Positions 1 through 7,413 of a stretch of DNA of 64,000 bases are shown piece by piece; positions within the stretch are counted from its first letter, which is position 1; each line of letters begins with the position of its first letter. Origin of the DNA: Acidaminobacter hydrogenoformans DSM 2784 (GTDB lineage Bacteria; Bacillota; Clostridia; Peptostreptococcales; Acidaminobacteraceae); NCBI RefSeq assembly GCF_900103005.1, contig NZ_FMWL01000003.1, positions 62,001-126,000 on the forward strand, given 5' to 3'. The notes under the pieces are model-generated. The model did no database searches. It was given only the letters and a program-made list of their open reading frames with translations, and was not told the DNA's origin. The position numbers and the translations under genes were made by a program.

Positions 1-1399
1 AAAGGATCAGCGGCACCAGTTCCTTGACTGGCTTCATTTTTGATTTATAAATCTTGCCTTCAAGATTTGAGTTTCCAAAATAGCCGTTGATGATAATTGG
101 GAAATAGTAGCTGACATTGAGTAAGCTGCTGGCCAGAATGATCAGGAGCAGAAAGATCTGTCCCCGTTCTATCGCGGCAAGGGCAAGGTTCCATTTACTG
201 ACGAAGCCAGGCAGCATAGGAATGCCTACCATGGAAAGGCCACCTAAAGAAAATATGGCTAAAGTAATGGGCATCTCTCGGCCTATGCCCCGCATCTTGT
301 CAATTTCCCTAAAACCCGTTTGCTCTATGAAAGAGCTGACAGATAGGAACAGACAAGATTTGGTAAGCCCGTGGGCCAGGATATGATAGATAGCAATGGC
401 CATACCCATAGCATTGCCGAGACCAAAGCCAAAGAAGATGTAGCCCATCTGAGCAACGCTGGAATAAGCCACCATACGCTTCAGATCAGTTTGAACCCTG
501 GCGAACAGGGAACCCATGATCATGCCCGTTGCGCCAAAGATCAAAATCAGATTGAGAATGACGGTATCCTTTAGAATTTCCTGTCCGTAAATCATGAACA
601 GAACTTTGAAAAGCAGCACCACCGGCGCTTTGATCACTATGCCAGACAAGATGGCACTGGATGGACCAGGCGCGGAGGCATGGGCATCTGGAAGCCAGAC
701 ATGAAGTGGAAACATGGCCGCTTTAATCCCGAGGCCTATTGTAAACATGGTGAGACTGACCAGTATGGCTTTCTCATTTCCCACGACACTAACCTGAAGA
801 GTCTCGTGGATGGCTCGCATATTAAGATGCCCTGTCATGGAATACAGATAGGCAATCCCCATCAGAACGAGCCCAGATCCCAGACTGCTCAGGATGAGAT
901 ACTTCATGGTCGCTTTGATGTTTTCCGGCTTGTCCTTAATAGCGATCAAACCGCAAGCCGCCAATGTGCTGACTTCAATGAAGACGAAGCTGTTGAAAAG
1001 GTCTGAGGTAAAGACAATGCCAAGGAGCGACGCCAGGAGCAAGTGAATCAGCGTGAAAAACAGTTTAACGCGGTTTTCCTTAATTTCTTTGTGGATCCCA
1101 AAGCTCGCGTACCACACCACCATGCTGGAAACAAAGGCAAACAAGATGCCTACCACTGCTTCAATGGGGCCAATATCAAAGGTAATCCCAAATGGCGCGT
1201 CGTAGTGGCCGATGGTCGCGGTATAGCGCTCCACATTAGCAACATCCACCGCCACCAGGATCAACATCAGTAAAACCGCGCCCATGGTCGCCAGGCTGAT
1301 TCGGGTTACCAATTGCCTATTCTTCATTACAGGCATAACAAAAGCCGTGATCATCAATACCAAAATGGATAACAAACTCATCAAATGTAAGCCTTGCAT
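1..1399 (-). CDS. mrpD: Antiporter subunit MrpD/MbhH (NuoL/M/N family), 3' end beyond window
   Basis: Proton-translocating, antiporter-like membrane subunit of the Mrp/Mbh/complex I family. The reading frame is open from ATG at 1399 to the left edge (466 codons seen, no stop). It is strongly hydrophobic with many membrane helices. Hallmarks are a membrane glutamate in FIEVS (about residue 142), a lysine in GLGIKA (about 226) and the PLHVWLPDAHASAPGPSSA stretch (about 231-249), all typical of NuoL/M/N/MrpD proteins. A GGGGGGG ribosome site lies 5 bases before the ATG. It is the last visible gene of an operon with tightly overlapping genes and follows mrpC by one base. Whether a hydrogenase module, another MrpD/A-like gene or nothing follows lies outside the window, so MrpD and MbhH cannot be told apart here. 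Confidence 0.93.
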   Translation of the reverse strand, partial: MQGLHLMSLLSILVLMITAFVMPVMKNRQLVTRISLATMGAVLLMLILVAVDVANVERYTATIGHYDAPFGITFDIGPIEAVVGILFAFVSSMVVWYASFGIHKEIKENRVKLFFTLIHLLLASLLGIVFTSDLFNSFVFIEVSTLAACGLIAIKDKPENIKATMKYLILSSLGSGLVLMGIAYLYSMTGHLNMRAIHETLQVSVVGNEKAILVSLTMFTIGLGIKAAMFPLHVWLPDAHASAPGPSSAILSGIVIKAPVVLLFKVLFMIYGQEILKDTVILNLILIFGATGMIMGSLFARVQTDLKRMVAYSSVAQMGYIFFGFGLGNAMGMAIAIYHILAHGLTKSCLFLSVSSFIEQTGFREIDKMRGIGREMPITLAIFSLGGLSMVGIPMLPGFVSKWNLALAAIERGQIFLLLIILASSLLNVSYYFPIIINGYFGNSNLEGKIYKSKMKPVKELVPLIL

Positions 1400-1765
1400 C
1401 TAATCCCCCCCAGAGTCCATTACTTCAGAAAGGTCAACCGTTCCAAAGCGTTCGTAAAACTTGATGGTCAGTGCCAGCGCAAAGGCTGTCGTACTCACGG
1501 CAACGACGATTCCCGTCAGCATCAATCCCGTTGGGATAGGTGTGACGTAAGCATCAAGACCTTTAAAGCCTCCATTGATAATGGGGGCCTCACGACCTCC
1601 AGTATAACCAATTGTGATAAAGAAAAGGAAAATGCTCGTATCCATGATATTGAGCCCAATAATTTTCCGAATCAGATTATTATTGAGCAGCAGCGTCATG
1701 AAACCGACGCCAAATAGAATGACTGTACCAATTTGAAAATAGTGCGTCGTTAAGAATTGAATCAC
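1400..1765 (-). CDS. mrpC: Antiporter subunit MrpC/MbhG (NuoK-like)
   Basis: Small NuoK/MnhC-family membrane subunit, 121 residues with three predicted helices, the family size. The start is GTG at 1765, preceded by GGAGG seven bases upstream, and it overlaps the 3' end of mrpB by four bases. The helix-2 region GLNIMDTSIFLFF and helix-3 region TGIVVAVSTTAFALAL resemble NuoK/MrpC. In Mrp and Mbh complexes this subunit lies beside the MrpD-like antiporter subunit in the membrane arm. Overlaps on both sides imply translational coupling within the operon. Confidence 0.92.
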   Translation of the reverse strand: MIQFLTTHYFQIGTVILFGVGFMTLLLNNNLIRKIIGLNIMDTSIFLFFITIGYTGGREAPIINGGFKGLDAYVTPIPTGLMLTGIVVAVSTTAFALALTIKFYERFGTVDLSEVMDSGGD

Positions 1766-2181
1766 AGATGTCCCTCCTCAAACAGCGTTGCGATCAGATA
1801 AAACGCGACTGCAACCACAACGCCGACCAGAAGATTGAGCGGCAATATCAATCCGCTGCTCAATATATTTCCAGGCGTTCCAAGGGGAATTGGCAGACCA
1901 TTCATATGCAGAACCCCTGAGAGGAACGATTGACCTTTTAAGATCCCATAAAGCAGCAGTGCCCCAAGGGAAAGCTTCAAGAGCCGTTCACCGGTAAATC
2001 TCGCCCCAAAGGCATTTTCACCGTTGACGTGACGATCCAGAATCAGGCATGCGCCAAGGACGCTTCCGCCAGAAAAACCCCCGCCAGGCGACAAATGTCC
2101 AAAGAGCATGATATAAAAGCTGAAAATCCAGAGGAATGGCAAAAGCCAGTCGACTATGCGCCTAATGATCGGTGTTGTCAT
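1762..2181 (-). CDS. mrpB: Antiporter subunit MrpB/MbhF (MnhB domain)
   Basis: MnhB-domain membrane subunit of about 139 residues. The diagnostic stretch HLSPGGGFSGGSVLGA lies near residues 30-46 and is a hallmark of MrpB and MbhF. The ATG at 2181 is preferred over the one at 2187 because the ribosome site GGAGG directly abuts the earlier codon and sits six bases from the later one. The start lies inside the 3' end of the preceding MbhE-like gene (20-base overlap). Separate MbhE-like and MrpB genes are expected in the Mbh-type layout. Confidence 0.9.
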   Translation of the reverse strand: MTTPIIRRIVDWLLPFLWIFSFYIMLFGHLSPGGGFSGGSVLGACLILDRHVNGENAFGARFTGERLLKLSLGALLLYGILKGQSFLSGVLHMNGLPIPLGTPGNILSSGLILPLNLLVGVVVAVAFYLIATLFEEGHL

Positions 2182-2470
2182 GGCCATCCTCCTTTGCTTC
2201 AGTTTTGAGGAGCAGCATCAATACCAAGACCAAAGCGGTGAAGATAACAGAGGCTTCAATAAAGGTGTCAAAGGCCCTGTAGTCCAGGATCATACCTGCG
2301 ACTGCATTGACAGCGCCTGTCTCTTCAATGGACTTTTCAAGGTAGCGAGCTGTCACTTCATTGTAGACAGCCTTGTTGGCAGTACCAAAGGGTGGAAAAT
2401 CCGAAAGCCCAAGCAAAAGAAATATAATAAAAAATGCGGTTATAAGGACAGCAGCAATTTTTCTTTTCAT
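2162..2470 (-). CDS. MbhE-like subunit (split MrpA C-terminal part)
   Basis: A 102-residue membrane protein with an N-terminal helix, a soluble loop (FPPFGTANKAVYNEV and a conserved DYRAFDTFIEA-type segment) and a C-terminal helix. The pattern of asparagine- and tyrosine-rich loop followed by DYRAFDT matches the second half of the MrpA C-terminal extension, which is a separate gene (mbhE) in archaeal Mbh and in many clostridial clusters. The ATG has GGAGG eight bases upstream. It overlaps both neighbours. Assignment comes from position and motif, not from a search. Confidence 0.82.
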   Translation of the reverse strand: MKRKIAAVLITAFFIIFLLLGLSDFPPFGTANKAVYNEVTARYLEKSIEETGAVNAVAGMILDYRAFDTFIEASVIFTALVLVLMLLLKTEAKEDGHDNTDH

Positions 2471-2706
2471 GAAGTTTTCCTCCTGACACTTCTGATAGCC
2501 AGGACGAAAAGTACCGTTGTGATCCCTGCGCCCACTGCAGCTTCAGTGATCGCGAGGTCCGGGGCGTTCAGCTGTTCCCAAAGGACTGCCATCATCAAAC
2601 TGTAAATCATAAAGACAATGACTGCGCTCATCAGATTTTTGACATAGGAGACTGCAATACTGCCTGCAATCATCAGTCCCAGAATAATCATAGAAAAGGT
2701 ATTCAA
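2467..2706 (-). CDS. MbhD-like subunit (DUF4040)
   Basis: A 79-residue hydrophobic protein of DUF4040/MbhD type. The segment EQLNAPDLAITEAAVGAG (about residues 44-61) is the hallmark of this family and of the corresponding part of MrpA. The start is TTG at 2706, overlapping the TGA of mrpG; a G-run lies ten bases upstream. In canonical bacterial Mrp this sequence is fused inside MrpA. Here it is a free-standing gene, which supports the Mbh-type organisation of the whole cluster. Confidence 0.87.
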   Translation of the reverse strand: MNTFSMIILGLMIAGSIAVSYVKNLMSAVIVFMIYSLMMAVLWEQLNAPDLAITEAAVGAGITTVLFVLAIRSVRRKTS

Positions 2707-3008
2707 TGGGATTCAGCCCCCCCTTTAGTGTTTCGTCTTGCCTTAAGTATACCCCTTGCAATCGCGTGAGTCGCCGTTGGATTGGTTACCCAGACGAAGA
2801 CAATGACCAGCAGCAATTTGAGTGAAGCTGTGTTTAAGCCCGAATAAATCATAAGACCCACAAGGCAAAGTGCCGCGCCCAGCGTATCGCACTTCGCGGC
2901 GCCATGCGCTCTGGTCAGGGCGTCTGGAAACCTCAAGATCCCAAGCGTACCGACAATGAAGAAGAACAGGCCCCCAAGCATAAAAAACATGACTAAAACA
3001 TCACGCAT
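2703..3008 (-). CDS. mrpG: Antiporter subunit MrpG/MbhC
   Basis: MnhG/PhaG-family subunit, 101 residues, with three helices and the family signature GILRFPDALTRAHGAAKCDTLG starting near residue 22. Start at ATG 3008, with GAGGAGG nine bases upstream; an earlier in-frame ATG at 3035 is poorer because it lies before the ribosome site. The start overlaps the mrpF stop by eight bases. In Mrp and Mbh complexes the E, F and G subunits form a compact sub-bundle next to the MbhD/E-type helices. Confidence 0.9.
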   Translation of the reverse strand: MRDVLVMFFMLGGLFFFIVGTLGILRFPDALTRAHGAAKCDTLGAALCLVGLMIYSGLNTASLKLLLVIVFVWVTNPTATHAIARGILKARRNTKGGAESH

Positions 3009-3291
3009 GGAAATGTCCCTCCTCTTGAGCTTCATCCGCCTCTTCCGCGAATTCCCTTGATATAAATATCGATGCTACAAAGCTGATCAGCGCATAAACT
3101 AAAACGACATCAAGGAAATACGTTTCCCTGAGAATGAACGCTATGAGTGCAATGATGACAATAGTCTTTGTCCCAACGACGTTGATGCCTATGATGCGGT
3201 CGCCCCTGGTAGGACCAACGATGACGCGGACGAGACAAATCAGTGAGGTCAGAGCCAAAGCGAATGCCATAGCCAGCAAAAATTTATCCAT
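3001..3291 (-). CDS. mrpF: Antiporter subunit MrpF/MbhB
   Basis: MnhF/PhaF-family subunit, 96 residues with three helices. The signature LVRVIVGPTRGDRIIGIN (near residues 20-37) is typical. ATG at 3291 overlaps the mrpE stop by eight bases; GGAGG lies nine bases upstream. The acidic, histidine-containing tail (EEADEAQEEGHFHA) is cytoplasmic by prediction. It is the second gene of the antiporter operon. Confidence 0.9.
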   Translation of the reverse strand: MDKFLLAMAFALALTSLICLVRVIVGPTRGDRIIGINVVGTKTIVIIALIAFILRETYFLDVVLVYALISFVASIFISREFAEEADEAQEEGHFHA

Positions 3292-3769
3292 TTAGCCGTG
3301 CCTCCACTCTGATCAGAATTTTTTCGATTGGATTGTCCGACAAAGCTTTGAAGTAGCCCTCGTTGAGCGCGTGAATGGTCAATTCGCTTTTCTCGAGCTC
3401 AACGGTCATTGTGCCAGGCGTAAGCGTGATCGCGTTGGACAAAAGAACTATCAGCCGCTCATCTGTAAGGCGCGTCGTGAACTTGTATATTTTAGGTTCA
3501 ATGTGCATGGTCTTACTCAACACAATTTTTGCGACTTGAAAATTTGCCACAATGATCTCTTTTACCAAAACAGAAACAAGGTGCAGCCATGTTGGCCAGA
3601 GCTGCGGCGCATAAAGCGGCATCACAGTCTCCTTTGCAACCTTTAGATTCAGAAGTTTCATGACAAGCCAGGACAAACCGAGCCCAATCAGCACCGCCTC
3701 AAGGGTCACACGTTCTGCCAACATCAGGAAAAACAACATAAGTCCAATTAACGGCAAAAGCTTTTTCAT
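3284..3769 (-). CDS. mrpE: Antiporter subunit MrpE/MbhA, first gene of the operon
   Basis: MnhE/PhaE-family subunit of about 161 residues: two or three N-terminal helices, then a soluble domain with the family pattern SNAITLTPGTMTVE. Start at ATG 3769, with GGGTGA five bases upstream; longer frames reaching 3811 would begin inside the sigma-54 promoter and are rejected. This is the first gene of an operon ordered E-F-G-MbhD-MbhE-B-C-D. The leader from the predicted transcription start (about 3784) to the ATG is only about 15 bases. Confidence 0.9.
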   Translation of the reverse strand: MKKLLPLIGLMLFFLMLAERVTLEAVLIGLGLSWLVMKLLNLKVAKETVMPLYAPQLWPTWLHLVSVLVKEIIVANFQVAKIVLSKTMHIEPKIYKFTTRLTDERLIVLLSNAITLTPGTMTVELEKSELTIHALNEGYFKALSDNPIEKILIRVEARLNG

Positions 3770-3794
3770 AATCATCACCCAGTTTATTATAATA

Positions 3795-3810
3795 TGCAAA
3801 TTTTGTGCCA
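3795..3810 (-). promoter_or_regulatory. Sigma-54 promoter of the antiporter operon
   Basis: On the minus strand the sequence TTGGCACAAAATTTGCAT carries TGGCAC at 3810-3805 and TTGCA at 3799-3795, giving the GG-N10-GC spacing of -24/-12 promoters. It matches the TGGCAC-N5-TTGCW consensus at every conserved base. The predicted start is near 3784, just before the mrpE ribosome site. A sigma-54-dependent activator is encoded immediately upstream, which supports the call. A possible sigma-A -10 (TATAAT at 3791-3786) overlaps the initiation region but lacks a good -35. Confidence 0.88.
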
Positions 3811-3968
3811 AAACAGGAGTCTTGCAAGTTTTAAAAAATATTATTCACAAATTAAGTTTTTTCAAGCCTTCAGTGTCGTTATTATTTCCCATGTTCATGC
3901 TGTATTTATGTATGTCAAAAGAATTGTATCATAATGAGTCACTGTGTTTCCAGACAAAAACAAAAGAC

Positions 3969-4002
3969 GTCTCAAAACAATACACATGTATCATTTTAAG
4001 AC
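3969..4002 (-). terminator. Dyad at the 3' end of the activator gene: terminator or activator site
   Basis: Imperfect inverted repeat of 16-base arms (3969-3984 and 3987-4002, 13 of 16 pairs) spanning the stop codon of the activator gene. On the minus strand it is followed by the T-rich stretch CTTTTGTTTTTG, so it could be an intrinsic terminator. It also carries the word TGTATCAT (3987-3994), which recurs at 3925-3932, at distances of about 120 and 180 bases from the sigma-54 promoter where upstream activator sites are expected. It may do both jobs. Apart from these words, 3811-3968 shows no gene. Confidence 0.5.
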
Positions 4003-5991
4003 ATCTCGGTTCACAGAAATGCCATGGCTCTCCATTTTCCTGTAAAGCGTTGCCCGGCCTATCTCCAGAGCTTTTGCCGCCTGCGCTACGTTCCCCCGGC
4101 ACACATTCAGGGCGCGAATAATAGCCTGTCGCTCAATTTCAGTCAGCGGCTGCACGCCTTCGTCTAAAACTGAAATTTCATGTCGGGCATCTTGACGAAT
4201 GTAGTGGGGGATCAACTTTTCCTCAAGGGGCGCGCCGGCCGCAAGACTCACCATCATCTGCATCACATTCTGCAGCTCTCTGACGTTTCCTGGCCAGTCA
4301 TAATTGGACATGGCTCTATAGAACCCGTCGGAAATTGGCAGTCGCTCGACTTCTTTTTTGTTAAATTGCCTGTAGAAATTGTCGATCAGCCTCGGAATGT
4401 CACTCCTGCGTTCTCTCAGCGCCGGGGTATGAATTGGCATGACGTTGAGCCTGTAATACAAATCACTTCTGAAATTTCCCTTTTCGACCTCAGTCTTCAA
4501 ATCCTTATGGGTGGCTGCAATAACACGGACGTCGACTGGCAGTACGTCATAGCCGCCGACCCGGACCACCTGCCTGGTTTCCAGTACGCGCAGCAGCATA
4601 GCTTGCGTATCCAGAGGCATGTCGCCTATTTCATCCAAAAATAAGGTTCCCCCATCAGAAAGCTCGAATTTTCCCGGCTGTCCGCCTTTTCGAGCGCCAG
4701 TAAACGCGCCCTCTACGTAACCAAAGAGCTCACTGGCAACCAGGTCTCTTGGAATCGCGCCGCAGTTGATGAAGACAAAGGGCTGGTTTTTTCTTCTGCT
4801 GGCATTGTGAATCCCTTGCGCGAACATTTCTTTGCCTGTACCACTTTCTCCATACAGTAAAATATTCGCGTCCGAGTCCGCGACTCTTCTCGCCATTTCT
4901 ACGGCTTGTCTGATTTCCCGGCTGTCTCCCAAAATATCATTGAAAGTATAGATCGCCGTCGCGCCAAAGATTTTGTTGACGAGACTGTGAACCCGCTTTG
5001 ACTCTCTAAAGGTCAAGACAGCTTCTTTTTTCCCGCCCTGGGTTTGACTGATTGGCGTCATATTAACCAGAACAGAAACTTTTTTACCATTTTTTTTGCG
5101 CAGAAATACCTCGACCTCATCCATCTTGCCGCTGCTTTTGACCATGTTGATGTAGGACTTTAGCTTCTGCGCCTCAATCAAAGTCTCGAGCTTTTGGCCA
5201 AGGAGATCTTTTTCGCTAAAACCCAAATATTTACGGGCGAAGTGGTTGATTTCCGTGATGTCGCCCGATGAATCCACGCAGAGAATCCCTTCCCTGATGG
5301 ATTCCATAATGGCGAGATAGTGTTCACTGGCCCGCTTCGCTTCAAGATGCGCCGCCTCGAGGGCCATCTCATGTTCAATGGCTTCAGCGGATGCCATGAC
5401 CATGCCCAAGGTGTGTGGGTGAACCAGGTCATAATCCCCCGACATACTGAATACCGCCACAACTTCACCATTCTTGTCGTGAATGGGAGACGCGGAGGTC
5501 GTCCAGTTATGGAACGACCTGTGATAGTGTTCTGCCCCCATGACCTGAATGGAGCGGTCTTCAAGCAGCGAAATCGCGATCCCATTCGTACCTATGGCTG
5601 ACTCGCTGACGTTGCACCCGCTGTGAAGTCTCAGATGCTTATTTTCCTCAAGCATGGACTGATCGCCATAGCTTCCTAAGACCCAACCCTCGCGGTCTGT
5701 AAGCCTCAGAATCATCCTCGATTCTCCGACTGCTTTGTACAATGTTTCCATAAACGGCTTCGCAATTTTCAGGACGTCGCCAAGCCGCTCCCGACGCAGC
5801 TCAAGCTCGCGTTCCTCAAGCTCTTCTTCTGCCCAGGGATCCTCCTGGAGGATTCCGGCAAATCTGCAGCGTTCCCAGGATGCAGCTATTTCAGGTCTTA
5901 GGACTTTAGTGTCAATGAAACCTGTCTCAAAGAATTTCATCCAAGCTTTTTCAAGCTTTGATCTGTTTTGAAGCAATTTTCTCGTCGACAA
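3991..5991 (-). CDS. Sigma-54-dependent transcriptional activator (GAF-PAS-AAA-Fis), AcoR-like
   Basis: Enhancer-binding protein of 666 residues. Order: an N-terminal helical segment; a GAF-type sensory domain (about 70-205) ending in the AcoR-like TTSASPIHD motif; a PAS domain (about 225-330); a sigma-54 AAA+ domain (about 350-585) with Walker A GESGTGKE (381-388), the sigma-54 contact loop GAFTGA (428-433) and Walker B TLFLDEIGDM; and a Fis-type helix-turn-helix at about 625-660. There is no receiver domain, so the signal is probably a small molecule sensed by GAF or PAS. The start is TTG at 5991, set by GGAGG seven bases upstream. It reads into the antiporter operon that carries the sigma-54 promoter, making that operon the obvious target. 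The signal is unknown. Confidence 0.93.
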   Translation of the reverse strand: MSTRKLLQNRSKLEKAWMKFFETGFIDTKVLRPEIAASWERCRFAGILQEDPWAEEELEERELELRRERLGDVLKIAKPFMETLYKAVGESRMILRLTDREGWVLGSYGDQSMLEENKHLRLHSGCNVSESAIGTNGIAISLLEDRSIQVMGAEHYHRSFHNWTTSASPIHDKNGEVVAVFSMSGDYDLVHPHTLGMVMASAEAIEHEMALEAAHLEAKRASEHYLAIMESIREGILCVDSSGDITEINHFARKYLGFSEKDLLGQKLETLIEAQKLKSYINMVKSSGKMDEVEVFLRKKNGKKVSVLVNMTPISQTQGGKKEAVLTFRESKRVHSLVNKIFGATAIYTFNDILGDSREIRQAVEMARRVADSDANILLYGESGTGKEMFAQGIHNASRRKNQPFVFINCGAIPRDLVASELFGYVEGAFTGARKGGQPGKFELSDGGTLFLDEIGDMPLDTQAMLLRVLETRQVVRVGGYDVLPVDVRVIAATHKDLKTEVEKGNFRSDLYYRLNVMPIHTPALRERRSDIPRLIDNFYRQFNKKEVERLPISDGFYRAMSNYDWPGNVRELQNVMQMMVSLAAGAPLEEKLIPHYIRQDARHEISVLDEGVQPLTEIERQAIIRALNVCRGNVAQAAKALEIGRATLYRKMESHGISVNRDVLK

Positions 5992-6021
5992 GGTCTCACC
6001 TCCGTATGGTCAATGCGTCGA

Positions 6022-6096
6022 GGAAAAAATTTGGTGCCGGCAGCTGCGAGTCTATTGTCTGTACTTTGAAAATTGCCCACGTCTGCAGCTGCCGGC
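6022..6096 (-). terminator. Terminator after folC
   Basis: Perfect 12-base inverted repeat GCCGGCAGCTGC (arms 6036-6047 and 6085-6096) with a 37-base loop, followed on the minus strand by a T-run (complement of 6022-6032). It separates valS-folC from the activator gene. Confidence 0.7.
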
Positions 6097-6108
6097 TGAA
6101 AATTTTAT

Positions 6109-7401
6109 CTATTCATTCCACAAGCGGGCTCTCAGCAATGTTCTGGCCTCGCCAATCATATACAGTGATCCAAAACAGAGGACCGCGTCATCCGGGCCAG
6201 CCTGCTCAAAAGCTCTGTTTAAAGCTTCAGGGATCGTTGGTTCAATAAGGACATTCTTTCCGAAGGTGGCCATACGCTCTGCGAGCCCTTCTGCACTCAT
6301 TTTTCTCGGATTGCTTGGTTCTGTTGCTATAACCGTGTCAAGCAGCGGCATCATAACGCTGAGCATACCAGAGATGTCCTTATCACCCAAAATGCCGACT
6401 ACAGCGACAATGCGCTTTCCAGGCATCAAACGCTTGACAGAGGCAGCCAATCCCGTCGCCCCATGAAAATTGTGGGCACCGTCGATCATGACAAGCGGCT
6501 GCGCAGACATGACCTCCAGGCGTCCGGGCCATCTTGCCGCCGCGAGGCCGTCTCTTATGGCATTGTCTGAGATCTCAATATCATAAGCCTCTCGCAGGGC
6601 CTCAGCGGCAGTCAAAGCTACAATTGCGTTATTGACTTGGTAATCGCCAATCAGCTTCAGGCAATAAGCATTGTCAAAGAGCTTAAAAACAGTACCCTCC
6701 AGTGTCGCGGACTGGATTTCAGCTTCCCCGCAGGGTGCTACAACCAGACGGGTTCCAAGCAACTGACAGCGGACATCTATGATTTCCATAGCTTCCGGTG
6801 CCTGTGGATGCACGACGCAAACCGAATCCGCCTTTATAATTCCGGCCTTTTCGAAAGCCACTTTTTCCAGGGTCTCGCCCAGATACTCCACATGATCGAG
6901 ATCCACCGGTGTAATCACTGAAACCAAAGGCTTTTTAATGACGTTGGTGGAATCGAGGCGGCCACCCAGGCCAACCTCGAGTACCACATAATCTACTTTG
7001 CTTCTGGCATAGTATTCAAAGGCTACGGCTGTGACGACCTCAAATTCTGTCGGATGGCTGAAGCCTTCGACCAGCATCCGGTCAACGTGGGTCTTGACAA
7101 AAGAAACGATCTCTGCCAAGGACTGATCGTCAATATTGACGCCATTGATTTGAATGCGTTCGTTGAACACCTCGAGGTAGGGTGAGGTATAGAGGCCTGT
7201 CTTATAACCCTGGGCCCTCAAAATGGAATAGATCATTGTGGACGTGGAGCCTTTTCCATTGGTGCCGGCAACGTGAATATACTTCAGCCGGTCCTGGGGA
7301 TTGCCCATATAGCTCAGCAGCTGTGTGATGTTGTCCAGGCCGAGCTTGCTTCCGAATTGATAGGTGCTGTGGATATAATCAATCGCTTCACGAACATTCA
7401 T
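6109..7401 (-). CDS. folC: Bifunctional folylpolyglutamate/dihydrofolate synthase
   Basis: Mur-ligase-family enzyme of 430 residues that adds glutamate to dihydropteroate and tetrahydrofolates in the cytoplasm. The ATP-binding loop HVAGTNGKGST lies at residues 43-53. Other family motifs are TSPYLEVFNERIQING (about 75-90), a DLDHVEYLG segment, and MIDGAHNFHG in the C-terminal part. Length is normal. ATG at 7401 has AGGAGAG eight bases upstream, and the gene starts 12 bases after valS; valS-folC is a common pair in Bacillota and is probably under the valS T-box. A strong terminator follows. Confidence 0.95.
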   Translation of the reverse strand: MNVREAIDYIHSTYQFGSKLGLDNITQLLSYMGNPQDRLKYIHVAGTNGKGSTSTMIYSILRAQGYKTGLYTSPYLEVFNERIQINGVNIDDQSLAEIVSFVKTHVDRMLVEGFSHPTEFEVVTAVAFEYYARSKVDYVVLEVGLGGRLDSTNVIKKPLVSVITPVDLDHVEYLGETLEKVAFEKAGIIKADSVCVVHPQAPEAMEIIDVRCQLLGTRLVVAPCGEAEIQSATLEGTVFKLFDNAYCLKLIGDYQVNNAIVALTAAEALREAYDIEISDNAIRDGLAAARWPGRLEVMSAQPLVMIDGAHNFHGATGLAASVKRLMPGKRIVAVVGILGDKDISGMLSVMMPLLDTVIATEPSNPRKMSAEGLAERMATFGKNVLIEPTIPEALNRAFEQAGPDDAVLCFGSLYMIGEARTLLRARLWNE

Positions 7402-7413
7402 GCCGCTTCTCTC

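Noticed and set aside
1043..1273. Plus-strand frames across the 1-1400 region
   Set aside because: They are antisense to the MrpD gene, which runs open on the minus strand with clear family motifs.
3770..3811. Longer MrpE start at 3811
   Set aside because: It would begin upstream of the sigma-54 promoter core; the ribosome site points to 3769.
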